Shown: positions 1 to 5,300, counted from the first letter of the stretch. The stretch: DNA of 8,594 bases from Armatimonadota bacterium (GCA_014380985.1 JACMIU010000708.1:1-8594), one strand, 5' to 3'. Notes: generated by a model not told the origin, from the sequence alone. Translations and numbers: made by a program.

Positions 1-381
1 AGTGACTTGCGAAACCGCGCCATTCTCCACGTTTAGCGCGAGCGACTTGATGCCGCCCCCTGTCGCCACGGTGATACTCGTTTGCGCCGTGTAGCCCCGG
101 TCATGCACCAGTTTGGCGAGGCAACGAATCGCGTTGCCGCACATCTCGGCTTCCGAAGCGTCGGGATTGAACATACGCATCGCAAAATCCGCGCCTCCGG
201 CTTCGCCCGGTAGCACCAGCACCACGCCGTCCGCACCGACCCCGAACTTGCGGTCGCACAAAAACGGCGACGCGGCTTGCAGTTCTTCGGGTGCTATATC
301 CGGCTTGTCCGACGCTAAAAAATCAACAAACACGAAATCGTTACCGATGCCGTGCATTTTTGTAAAAGTAATTGTTTTCAA
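1..381 (-). CDS. dapF: Diaminopimelate epimerase, N-terminal part (gene continues past left edge)
   Basis: Interconverts LL- and meso-diaminopimelate in the cytoplasm, the last step before lysine and the peptidoglycan cross-linking residue. The 127 visible codons carry the N-terminal lobe: FTKMHGIGNDF at residues 6-16 (substrate-contacting Asn14), LCDRKFGVGADG at 41-52, and MRMFNPDASEAEMCGNAIRC at 68-87, where Cys81 matches the first catalytic cysteine of the family. The second catalytic cysteine lies beyond the edge. I place the start at TTG (381-379), because starting at ATG 357 would remove the conserved first beta strand before MHG. A CGGA lies 9 nt upstream of the TTG, and an in-frame stop lies at 418-420. 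The gene follows the acetyltransferase gene after 49 nt. A TATAGT (420-425) in that gap could be a -10 box, but it has no clear -35. The family call is firm; the TTG start is inferred. Confidence 0.95.
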   Translation of the reverse strand, partial: MKTITFTKMHGIGNDFVFVDFLASDKPDIAPEELQAASPFLCDRKFGVGADGVVLVLPGEAGGADFAMRMFNPDASEAEMCGNAIRCLAKLVHDRGYTAQTSITVATGGGIKSLALNVENGAVSQVT

Positions 382-430
382 AAAAATGGTTCCGTGAGTT
401 CTTCTCTCGTAATGTAGTTACTATACCCTG

Positions 431-988
431 CTATGTTCGCTGAGAAGGTTGCTCGTCGCTTTCAAGAAGAGCATACACCGCCGTGTCGCGCCATCTTCCC
501 TTTTCCCATTTGTTTTGCCGAAGACAACCTTCCCGTTTCATTCCAACTTTCTCCAACACGCGCATAGATGCCTCGTTTTCCGGGTGACACTCGCCACTAA
601 TTCGGTGCAGAGAAAGAGCGTTAAACGCCGTTACCACCACGAGCCGTGCCGCTTCGGTAGCGATGCCCTGACCCCAAATAGAGCGATGTAGAATGTAGCC
701 TACATCGGCTTGACGCGAGGCGGGATTGCGTATGGTCAAACTGACCATACCGAGCAGTTCAGCGTCGGTGTCGCGCCAATGGACGCCCCAAACAAAAACT
801 GTGCGTGGTTCCTGCCTTGCCGTTTTCGTTGCCCAGTCAAGAAGCCACTCGGCGTCCGCAAGGGTTTGGAAAGGTTCCCATTCGGTGAACGCTACGGTTT
901 GTTCGTCAGCGAATATGGCAAAAAGGGCGTCAACGTCCTCCGGTCCAAGGGGGCGCAAACAAAGCCGTTCGCTCACGAGTTCCTGCAC
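431..988 (-). CDS. GNAT-family N-acetyltransferase, RimJ/RimL type
   Basis: Transfers an acetyl group from acetyl-CoA to an amine. Relatives acetylate protein N-termini (RimJ, RimL) or small molecules, and the substrate here is unknown. The 185 residues fit the usual length. The N-terminal SERLCLRPLGPEDVDALFAI (6-25) is typical of the RimJ/RimL branch. The acetyl-CoA pyrophosphate loop is HRSIWGQGIATEA (101-113), and HPENEASMRVLEKVGM (135-150) is the conserved C-terminal motif with Asn138. The start is GTG at 988. Its best Shine-Dalgarno (GAAGGA) lies in the last codons of livF, about 12 nt upstream, and only 9 nt separate the livF stop from this GTG, so co-transcription and probably translational coupling with livF are likely. 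A soluble cytoplasmic enzyme; no signal peptide or membrane segment is visible. Confidence 0.88.
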   Translation of the reverse strand: MQELVSERLCLRPLGPEDVDALFAIFADEQTVAFTEWEPFQTLADAEWLLDWATKTARQEPRTVFVWGVHWRDTDAELLGMVSLTIRNPASRQADVGYILHRSIWGQGIATEAARLVVVTAFNALSLHRISGECHPENEASMRVLEKVGMKREGCLRQNKWEKGRWRDTAVYALLESDEQPSQRT

Positions 989-997
989 CGTAAAGCG

Positions 998-1741
998 TTA
1001 TCCTTCGCCCAGATACGCGGCGCGAACCTGCGGGTCGTTGCTCAAATCCGCGGCGTTGCCGGAAAGCGCAATCGCACCGTTTTCCAGCACATACGCCCGG
1101 TGCGCGACCTTTAGTGCCTGATTCGCGTTCTGCTCCACAAGCAGAACGGCGACGCCTTCGTCGTTGATGGTCTTCACGATGCGGAAAATATCGCGCACCA
1201 AGTTCGGTGCGAGTCCAAGCGACGGCTCATCGAGCATCAGCAGTTTCGGCTGGGTCATCAGAGCGCGACCGATAGCGAGCATTTGCTGTTCGCCGCCCGA
1301 AAGCGTTCCGGCGTTTTGCGTAATGCGTTCACGGAGGCGGGGGAACAGCGTCAGCGCGTGTTCCAAATCGCGGGCGATTCCCGGTTTGTCGGAGCGCAGG
1401 AACGCGCCTAATTCTAAGTTCTCGCGCACCGTCATGTTGGCGAAAATGCGCCGCCCTTCGGGACAATGCACCAGTTTTTTCGACACGATATACCCGGCGT
1501 CGCGCTTGCCCATCTCCTCGCCGAGGAACGACACCGAACCCGATTTTGCCCGCACCAAGCCCGACGCCGTGCGAAGCAACGTGGACTTGCCCGCGCCGTT
1601 CGCGCCAATCAGCGTAACGATTTCGCCGGGGTTTACCGTGAGCGAAACGCCGCGCAGGGCGTGAATCGCGCCGTAGTAGACATTCAGGTCGGTAAGCGCG
1701 AGCAGGGGCGCGGTGTCGGACGGGACAACATTTGTGGTCAT
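998..1741 (-). CDS. livF: Branched-chain amino acid ABC transporter, ATP-binding protein LivF
   Basis: One of two ATPases that power high-affinity uptake of leucine, isoleucine and valine, or of related amides and amino acids, on the inner face of the membrane. Its 247 residues are slightly longer than usual, from an N-terminal extension. Walker A is GANGAGKST (46-54), the signature is LSGGEQQMLAIGRAL (147-161), Walker B is LLMLDEPSLGLAP (167-179), and the switch region is LLVEQNANQAL (200-210). The EQN in place of a histidine switch is characteristic of LivF, as is the C-terminal AAYLGEG. The ATG start overlaps the livG stop as ATGA, which implies translational coupling. The acetyltransferase follows 9 nt later. 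No permease gene (livH, livM) or binding protein gene (livJ/K) lies in the window, so true substrate specificity cannot be read from here. Confidence 0.95.
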   Translation of the reverse strand: MTTNVVPSDTAPLLALTDLNVYYGAIHALRGVSLTVNPGEIVTLIGANGAGKSTLLRTASGLVRAKSGSVSFLGEEMGKRDAGYIVSKKLVHCPEGRRIFANMTVRENLELGAFLRSDKPGIARDLEHALTLFPRLRERITQNAGTLSGGEQQMLAIGRALMTQPKLLMLDEPSLGLAPNLVRDIFRIVKTINDEGVAVLLVEQNANQALKVAHRAYVLENGAIALSGNAADLSNDPQVRAAYLGEG

Positions 1742-2508
1742 TCGTCGTCCTCCTTGCCGAGATACGCTTCAATCACCTTGGGGTTGGCGCGAATCTCCTC
1801 TGGTGTGCCGTGCGCGATAGGCTCGCCGTACACCAGCACGGTAATTTTTTCGCAGATTCCCATTACAAACGCCATGTCATGCTCGATAAGCAGAATCGTC
1901 ATGCCGAACTCGCTACGCAGTCGCCGCACGATAGCGCGTAAATCCGCCGATTCCTGCGGGTTCATGCCCGCCGCCGGTTCATCCAGTAAGAGAAGTTCGG
2001 GTTTCGTGGCTAAGGCGCGGGCGATTTCCAACCGTCGCTGGTCGCCGTAAGGAAGGTTCTTGGCTTCCTCGTGCCGCAGATCGTGCAGGTCGAACAGTTC
2101 CAAAAGGCGTTCGGCGTCCGCCGTGACGGTTTTCTCGTTCGCGTAAAACGTATCGGTGCGGAACGTGGTGGCGAAAAGCCCGACCGAGTTTTGCGTGGTT
2201 GCCGCCGTGCGAACATTGTCCAGCACCGTGATTTCGGGAAACAGGCGGATATTTTGAAAGGTGCGCGAAACGCCGGTACGGGCGATGCGGTGCGGTTTCC
2301 AACCGCCAATCGAAGTTCCATTGAAGGTAATCGTGCCGGAAGTCGGCGCGTACACTCCGGTCAGCAGGTTGAAAACGGTGGTTTTGCCCGCGCCGTTCGG
2401 ACCGATTAACCCGGCAAGGTCGCCTTTTTCCAGCGTCAGATTAACACCGTTGACGGCAACAAGCCCGCCAAAACTTTTGGTGACATTTTGCAGAGAAAGA
2501 ACGGGCAT
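1738..2508 (-). CDS. livG: Branched-chain amino acid ABC transporter, ATP-binding protein LivG
   Basis: The partner ATPase to LivF in a branched-chain amino acid importer. The 256 residues match the family. Walker A is GPNGAGKTT (36-44), SRTFQNIRLFPEITVLDNV (81-99) is the Q-loop region, and LPYGDQRRLEIARAL (152-166) is the LivG-type signature, which replaces the common LSGGQ. Walker B is LLLLDEPAAGMNP (172-184), and the switch histidine is His210 in LLIEHDM. The C-terminal HGTPEEIRANPKVIEAYLGKEDDE is typical of the family. The ATG lies only 17 nt after the mature 3' end of tRNA-Gln, and no clear Shine-Dalgarno is visible in that spacer. There is no room for a separate promoter after the tRNA, so the gene is probably transcribed through the tRNA. 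The last 4 nt overlap livF. Confidence 0.95.
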   Translation of the reverse strand: MPVLSLQNVTKSFGGLVAVNGVNLTLEKGDLAGLIGPNGAGKTTVFNLLTGVYAPTSGTITFNGTSIGGWKPHRIARTGVSRTFQNIRLFPEITVLDNVRTAATTQNSVGLFATTFRTDTFYANEKTVTADAERLLELFDLHDLRHEEAKNLPYGDQRRLEIARALATKPELLLLDEPAAGMNPQESADLRAIVRRLRSEFGMTILLIEHDMAFVMGICEKITVLVYGEPIAHGTPEEIRANPKVIEAYLGKEDDE

Positions 2509-2525
2509 AGGCGTACAAAACGAAG

Positions 2526-2596
2526 TTCCCAGACAGGGATTCGAACCCCGGTTTTCAGAGTCAGAGTCTGACGTGCTGCCGCTGCACCATCCGGGA
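2526..2596 (-). tRNA. tRNA-Gln (anticodon CTG)
   Basis: The reverse complement folds as a full cloverleaf of 71 nt. The acceptor stem TCCCGGA pairs with TCTGGGA with one G-U, and the discriminator is A73. Then come T8-G9, the D stem GTGC/GCAC with loop AGCGGCA, the anticodon stem TCAGA/TCTGA with loop CTCTGAC (T33, anticodon C34-T35-G36, A37), a 4-nt variable region AAAC, and the T stem CGGGG/CCCTG with loop TTCGAAT. The anticodon reads CAG, for glutamine. The weak U1-A72 end pair is a known glutamine identity feature. The 3' CCA is not encoded and must be added. The gene sits between the rplL terminator and livG. Confidence 0.95.
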
Positions 2597-2613
2597 AAGG
2601 AACTTACAACGCT

Positions 2614-2622
2614 ATAGTACCA
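2614..2622 (-). promoter_or_regulatory. Candidate extended -10 promoter for tRNA-Gln (and livGF)
   Basis: On the minus strand TGG-TACTAT (2622-2614) fits an extended -10 box (TGn followed by 4 of 6 matches to TATAAT). The predicted start falls about 10 nt before the tRNA 5' end. No good -35 is present; the stretch where it would lie is the 3' arm of the rplL hairpin. It is the only plausible promoter between rplL and livG. Confidence 0.4.
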
Positions 2623-2665
2623 TAAGAAACGATTGCCACGCGAAACGATCCGTTTCGCGTGGCAA
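2623..2665 (-). terminator. Hairpin terminator at the end of rplJL
   Basis: A perfect 15-bp inverted repeat (arms 2633-2647 and 2651-2665) with a 3-nt loop starts 17 nt after the rplL stop. On the minus strand it is followed by TCGTTTCTTA, a modest T-rich tail. The stem is very stable but the tail is imperfect, so some read-through into the tRNA is possible. On the plus strand the hairpin has no convincing T-tract. Confidence 0.7.
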
Positions 2666-2682
2666 CCATATCGTTTTACGGA

Positions 2683-3072
2683 TTACTTGATTTCGACCGA
2701 CGCGCCTTCGGCTTCTAATTGTGCCTTGATCTTGTCGGCGTCGTCTTTCGACAAGCCTTCCTTGACTGCCTTCGGCGCGGAGTCTACGACTTCTTTGGCT
2801 TCTTTCAAGCCTAAGCCGGTGATTTCGCGCACGACCTTGATCACTTGAATCTTCTTGTCGCCCGCCGCCGTTAGGATAACGTCGAACTCGGTTTTTTCTT
2901 CCACGACCGGAGCCGCCGGACCGCCGCTACCGCCGTCACCGGACGAAGCCGCCGCGACCGGAGCCGCCGCCGACACGCCGAACTCGTCTTGCAATGCTTT
3001 GACAAGGTCGGAAAGTTCAAGAACGGTCATGCCCTTGATTTGTTCAATTAAGTCTTCTTTGGTTACTGCCAT
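2683..3072 (-). CDS. rplL: 50S ribosomal protein L7/L12
   Basis: The multi-copy stalk protein of the large subunit, which recruits and activates the translational GTPases. Its 129 residues have the standard layout. The N-terminal dimerisation and L10-binding domain is at 1-33 (KEDLIEQIKGMTVLELSDLVKALQDEF). An Ala/Gly/Ser-rich flexible hinge lies at about 34-57, here including GDGGSGG. The globular C-terminal domain is at about 58-129, with EFDVILTAAGDKKIQVIKVVRE and the factor-binding stretch TGLGLKEAKEVVDSAPK. The start is ATG at 3072, 43 nt after the rplJ stop. The upstream leader is A-rich with only a distant GAAAG in place of a strong Shine-Dalgarno, which is odd for a protein made at several copies per ribosome. 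Transcribed with rplJ and followed by a strong hairpin. Confidence 0.98.
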   Translation of the reverse strand: MAVTKEDLIEQIKGMTVLELSDLVKALQDEFGVSAAAPVAAASSGDGGSGGPAAPVVEEKTEFDVILTAAGDKKIQVIKVVREITGLGLKEAKEVVDSAPKAVKEGLSKDDADKIKAQLEAEGASVEIK

Positions 3073-3115
3073 TGTTTTTGTTTTCTTTCGATTTGGTTAT
3101 TTGGTGTGCCGACGC

Positions 3116-3694
3116 TTACGCGCTTTCGGCTTGCTTCTTGTCCGCTACTGCTTGAAGCGTGTAGACGAAATTGCCGATAATGCCGTTCAGTGTGCCGACG
3201 AAGCCCGCGATAGGCGAGTTGAACGCGCCGAGCATTCGGGAGATAAGCACTTCTTTCGACGGAATCTTGCTGAGTTGCTCGATTTGCGCCGGGGTAGCAA
3301 ACTTGCCGCCGACCATACCGCCCTTGACTTTGAACGGCGTGTTGCGCGTATTAGCCACGTAATCCGACACCGCCTTTGCCGCCGCTACTGGATCGCCGGT
3401 TGCGAAAATCGCCGCCGTCGGACCGTTCAGTGCCGCGTCAAGGTTGGCGTCGTTGATGCTCAGTTCGGTTGCCGCACGCTTGAACAGCGTATTTTTGACC
3501 ACGGAAAAGTCCGCGCCGGTCTCCTTGAGTTTGCCGCGAATATCGTTAATCTGCGGCACGGTCAAGCCGCGATATTCTGCGAGGATCACCGCTTGCGAGT
3601 CTTTCATCATCAAAGCCGTTTCGGAAAGCGCGTTCTGTTTGAACGTAATCGGTTTCTTTTTGATCTGATGACTGATTTTTGTTTTCTTTGCCAT
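3116..3694 (-). CDS. rplJ: 50S ribosomal protein L10
   Basis: The stalk base protein. It binds 23S rRNA and carries L7/L12 dimers on its C-terminal helix, and in many bacteria the L10-L12 complex also represses its own mRNA. I take ATG 3694 as the start, giving 192 residues, because AGGGGGTGA (3710-3702) lies 7 nt upstream. An earlier in-frame ATG at 3754 lies in the loop of the leader terminator and is not credible. Conserved segments are AVILAEYRGLTVPQINDIR (35-53), VVKNTLFKRA (65-74) and LNGPTAAIF (89-97), and the C-terminal helix (about 160-188) holds the L12-binding region. The first 18 or so residues (MAKKTKISHQIKKKPITF) are a lysine-rich extension not usual in L10. Upstream is a long leader with its own promoter, not rplA. 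Confidence 0.97.
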   Translation of the reverse strand: MAKKTKISHQIKKKPITFKQNALSETALMMKDSQAVILAEYRGLTVPQINDIRGKLKETGADFSVVKNTLFKRAATELSINDANLDAALNGPTAAIFATGDPVAAAKAVSDYVANTRNTPFKVKGGMVGGKFATPAQIEQLSKIPSKEVLISRMLGAFNSPIAGFVGTLNGIIGNFVYTLQAVADKKQAESA

Positions 3695-3701
3695 AAGTAT
3701 T

Positions 3702-3710
3702 TCACCCCCT
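3702..3710 (-). promoter_or_regulatory. Strong Shine-Dalgarno of rplJ
   Basis: AGGGGGTGA on the minus strand, 7 nt before ATG 3694. It decides the rplJ start and lies just after the T-tract of the leader terminator, so only read-through transcripts contain it. Confidence 0.85.
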
Positions 3711-3725
3711 CTGATTTGGGATACG

Positions 3726-3770
3726 CAAACAAAAACGCCCTTCGCCTCGGACATCGAGGCAAAGGGCGTT
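3726..3770 (-). terminator. Intrinsic terminator in the rplJ leader (candidate attenuator)
   Basis: The arms 3755-3770 and 3734-3749 form a 16-bp stem (one U-G pair) with a 5-nt loop, followed on the minus strand by TTTGTTTG. This is a textbook intrinsic terminator, and it sits about 16 nt before the rplJ Shine-Dalgarno, downstream of the only good promoter. No gene ends upstream of it, so its likely job is premature termination (attenuation) of rplJL transcription. On the plus strand no T-run follows. Confidence 0.85.
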
Positions 3771-3819
3771 CGAAAAACGACGGCGCACGGTACATAGACC
3801 GGCGCAAGCGCGAAACGTA

Positions 3820-3940
3820 TCCTAACCTCGGCAGGTGAACGGTTCGTGAACTTGCGCCTTGCGGCACGGTTCGGCTTCGCTCATTATGCGCTCCGCCTGT
3901 ATAAAACGTGGAGCGTACCGGCTGTCTTCGGTGAACGGGA
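3820..3940 (-). promoter_or_regulatory. L10-leader-like autoregulatory RNA element
   Basis: On the minus strand the left half CACCGAAGACAGCCGGT (3932-3916) and right half ACCTGCCGAGGTT (3836-3824) resemble, from memory, the two halves of the known L10 leader, the site where L10-L12 binds the rplJ mRNA through a kink-turn (E. coli has GAAGACCGCAGG and CCTGCG at the equivalent places). GCCGGT can pair with ACCTGC with one mismatch, and CACC with GGTT outside the internal loop. Between the halves are hairpins CGCTCC/GGAGCG and GTGCC-GCAA-GGCGC (3867-3854) with a GNRA loop. The mismatch in the inner stem and the long insertion lower certainty. Its position directly before rplJ with a terminator after it fits the role. 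Confidence 0.65.
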
Positions 3941-4017
3941 CGGGCGGTGAAGCCTGTCCCACAAACGAAAATGATTGTGTTTTCGTGCGACCCGCCAAAG
4001 CGCGTAACACAGGCGGT

Positions 4018-4046
4018 AGCATATCGCGGATGTTCGCCCGTGTCAA
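4018..4046 (-). promoter_or_regulatory. Sigma-70 promoter of rplJL
   Basis: On the minus strand a perfect -35 TTGACA (4046-4041), an ideal 17-nt spacer and a -10 TATGCT (4023-4018, 4 of 6). Predicted transcription start is about 4011, giving a leader of about 315 nt before rplJ. It is the best promoter in the window. Confidence 0.8.
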
Positions 4047-4065
4047 GGCGAACCGAAAAAACGTC

Positions 4066-4080
4066 TGTACCGGGTACAAT
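4066..4080 (+). promoter_or_regulatory. Candidate -10 and overlapping palindromic operator for the VOC-PHP genes
   Basis: TACAAT (4075-4080, 5 of 6 to TATAAT) would start transcription near 4087, about 13 nt before the ATG. No good -35 is seen at the right distance. The perfect palindrome TGTACC-G-GGTACA (4066-4078) overlaps this -10 and could be a repressor or activator site. A short palindrome can arise by chance, so the operator role is only a suggestion. Confidence 0.4.
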
Positions 4081-4099
4081 CGTTGTCAGGTAACCCTTT

Positions 4100-4462
4100 A
4101 TGACCACCTATCAATTTGACCATGCCGCGCAGGTCGTCCCCGACATTGCCGAAACGATTTCTTGGTACGAAGCCAATCTGTCCGGCGCGGGCGTTCGCGT
4201 TTTGTACTCGGACGCGACTTGGGGGCTAATCGAGGTTGGCGGCGCACGGCTTGCGTTTGTGGTGCGCGACCAGCACCCGAACCATTTGGCGTGGAACGTG
4301 CCGCAGGACGAACTCGAACGCCTCGCGGCGCAACACGGCAAGGAAATTAAGCCGCACCGCGACGGGACGCGCTCGTTTTATCTGGACGCGCCCGGTGGTA
4401 ATGCGGTCGAAATTATCGCCATCACGGACAGCAAGTATGAGGAAATGATTCGCCCCGCATGA
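4100..4462 (+). CDS. VOC-fold (glyoxalase/bleomycin-resistance-like) protein
   Basis: A small single-domain member of the vicinal oxygen chelate superfamily, whose members include glyoxalase I, ring-cleavage dioxygenases and antibiotic-binding proteins. The actual substrate cannot be told. Its 120 residues hold two beta-alpha-beta-beta-beta modules. FDHAAQVVPDIAETISWYEANL (6-27) is the typical first strand and helix, GLIEVGGARLAFVV (42-55) and NHLAWNVPQDELERLA (61-76) follow, and FYLDAPGGNAVEIIAI (93-108) is the classic C-terminal strand. His8, His62 and Glu104 stand where metal ligands usually lie, so a metal-dependent enzyme is possible. An AGG 9 nt upstream is a weak ribosome site. The stop overlaps the next ATG as ATGA, so it is translationally coupled to the PHP phosphatase. 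Confidence 0.85.
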   Translation: MTTYQFDHAAQVVPDIAETISWYEANLSGAGVRVLYSDATWGLIEVGGARLAFVVRDQHPNHLAWNVPQDELERLAAQHGKEIKPHRDGTRSFYLDAPGGNAVEIIAITDSKYEEMIRPA

Positions 4463-5283
4463 TCCGTTTCGATTACCACACGCACCATTACCGATGCGGA
4501 CACGCTTCCGGCAACCTGCGCGATTACATCGAAAGCGCGGCGGCGCAGGGTATCACCGAAATCGGGGTATCAGACCATGCCCCCGCTTACTGGTTTGACG
4601 GGGTGAATCACGCCCTGCCGGGTACGCAAATGGCGGTCACGGAACTGCCCGTCTATGTCGCCGAGGCAAGAGAGTTGCAATCGCATTACCACGGTACTAT
4701 CGCGGTGCGCGTCGGTATCGAAGCCGACTACATTCCCGGCAAAGCCGTCGAATTGTCCGTGCTTCTGTCCGCCAACCCGCTTGACTACGTACTCGGCTCG
4801 GTGCATTACGTACTGGGGCGGAGCGTGTTTGACCGGGGGCGGTGGCTCGATGAACGCCCCGATGAAACTTTTCGTGCCTACTACGAGTTAGTCAAAGACG
4901 CGGCACGGTCGGGGCTTTTCGATATTTTGTCGCACCTGTCGGTGGTGGAGTGCTACGCACCCCCGATGCACGAATCGCTTCAAGCCGAACTATATCCAAG
5001 CGTCGCCGACGTTATTGCCGCGTCGGGGTGCGCGGTGGAAATCAACACGTCGGGCTACCGCAAAATGGGCGCGGACGAACCGTTCCCGAACCGCGTTCTC
5101 TTGCGGGAACTGATTCGCGCCGGTGTGCCGCTTACCTTCGGCTCCGACGCGCACACGCCGGAGCAGGTCGGCTTCGGGCGCGACCGCGTTCTCGCTCTGC
5201 TCACCGAACTCGGCGTCCGAACCTACGCCCCGGCGCAAATCACCGTGCGGCGCGAACCCCTATGGGCGTACATGACGGGGTGA
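4459..5283 (+). CDS. PHP-domain histidinol-phosphatase family protein (HisJ/HisK type)
   Basis: Predicted to remove phosphate from histidinol phosphate, the penultimate stage of histidine synthesis, using a trinuclear metal site. The 274 residues fit the family. Metal ligands and motifs seen are HTH (7-9) in DYHTHHYRCGHASG, Asp39-His40 in SDHAP, Glu88 in GIEADY, His116 in GSVHY, His159 in LSHLSV, and Asp230 and His232 in GSDAHTP. VEINTSGYRK (193-202) is also typical of HisJ-type enzymes. All expected ligands are present, so it should be active. The start overlaps the VOC stop by 4 bp (ATGA). No other his gene is in the window, so a different phosphoester substrate in the same family remains possible. 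Cytoplasmic. Confidence 0.88.
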   Translation: MIRFDYHTHHYRCGHASGNLRDYIESAAAQGITEIGVSDHAPAYWFDGVNHALPGTQMAVTELPVYVAEARELQSHYHGTIAVRVGIEADYIPGKAVELSVLLSANPLDYVLGSVHYVLGRSVFDRGRWLDERPDETFRAYYELVKDAARSGLFDILSHLSVVECYAPPMHESLQAELYPSVADVIAASGCAVEINTSGYRKMGADEPFPNRVLLRELIRAGVPLTFGSDAHTPEQVGFGRDRVLALLTELGVRTYAPAQITVRREPLWAYMTG

Positions 5284-5300
5284 AAAAACGCGAATCGGGG

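Larger units (their letters stand above)
3695..4099. other. Intergenic region between divergent rplJ and VOC gene: promoters and long rplJ leader
   Basis: About 400 nt with no credible protein gene. It holds the rplJL promoter (4018-4046), a leader of about 315 nt with L10-leader-like halves, several hairpins, an attenuator-type terminator (3734-3770) and the rplJ Shine-Dalgarno (3702-3710), all on the minus strand. The divergent promoter and palindrome for the VOC-PHP genes are on the plus strand (4066-4080). Short open frames here cross promoters or hairpins, lack ribosome binding sites and look non-coding. Confidence 0.85.

Noticed and set aside
2525..2597. tRNA folded with acceptor stem TTCCCGG/CTGGGAA
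   Set aside because: It puts A8-T9 in place of the usual T8 and breaks the D stem. The one-base shift gives a regular cloverleaf with T8 and A73.
3695..3754. Earlier rplJ start at ATG 3754 adding 20 residues
   Set aside because: The ATG lies in the loop of the leader terminator, and the added codons cover its 3' arm, T-tract and the real Shine-Dalgarno. ATG 3694 has an ideal ribosome site.
2855..3838. Long plus-strand open frame antisense to rplL and rplJ
   Set aside because: It is opposite two certain ribosomal protein genes, crosses their intergenic gap and the leader hairpins, and its Arg-rich translation resembles no family.
3822..4107. Minus-strand open frames of 85 and 165 codons in and around the rplJ leader
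   Set aside because: They begin upstream of the promoter -35, run through leader hairpins, and have no ribosome site or recognisable protein content.
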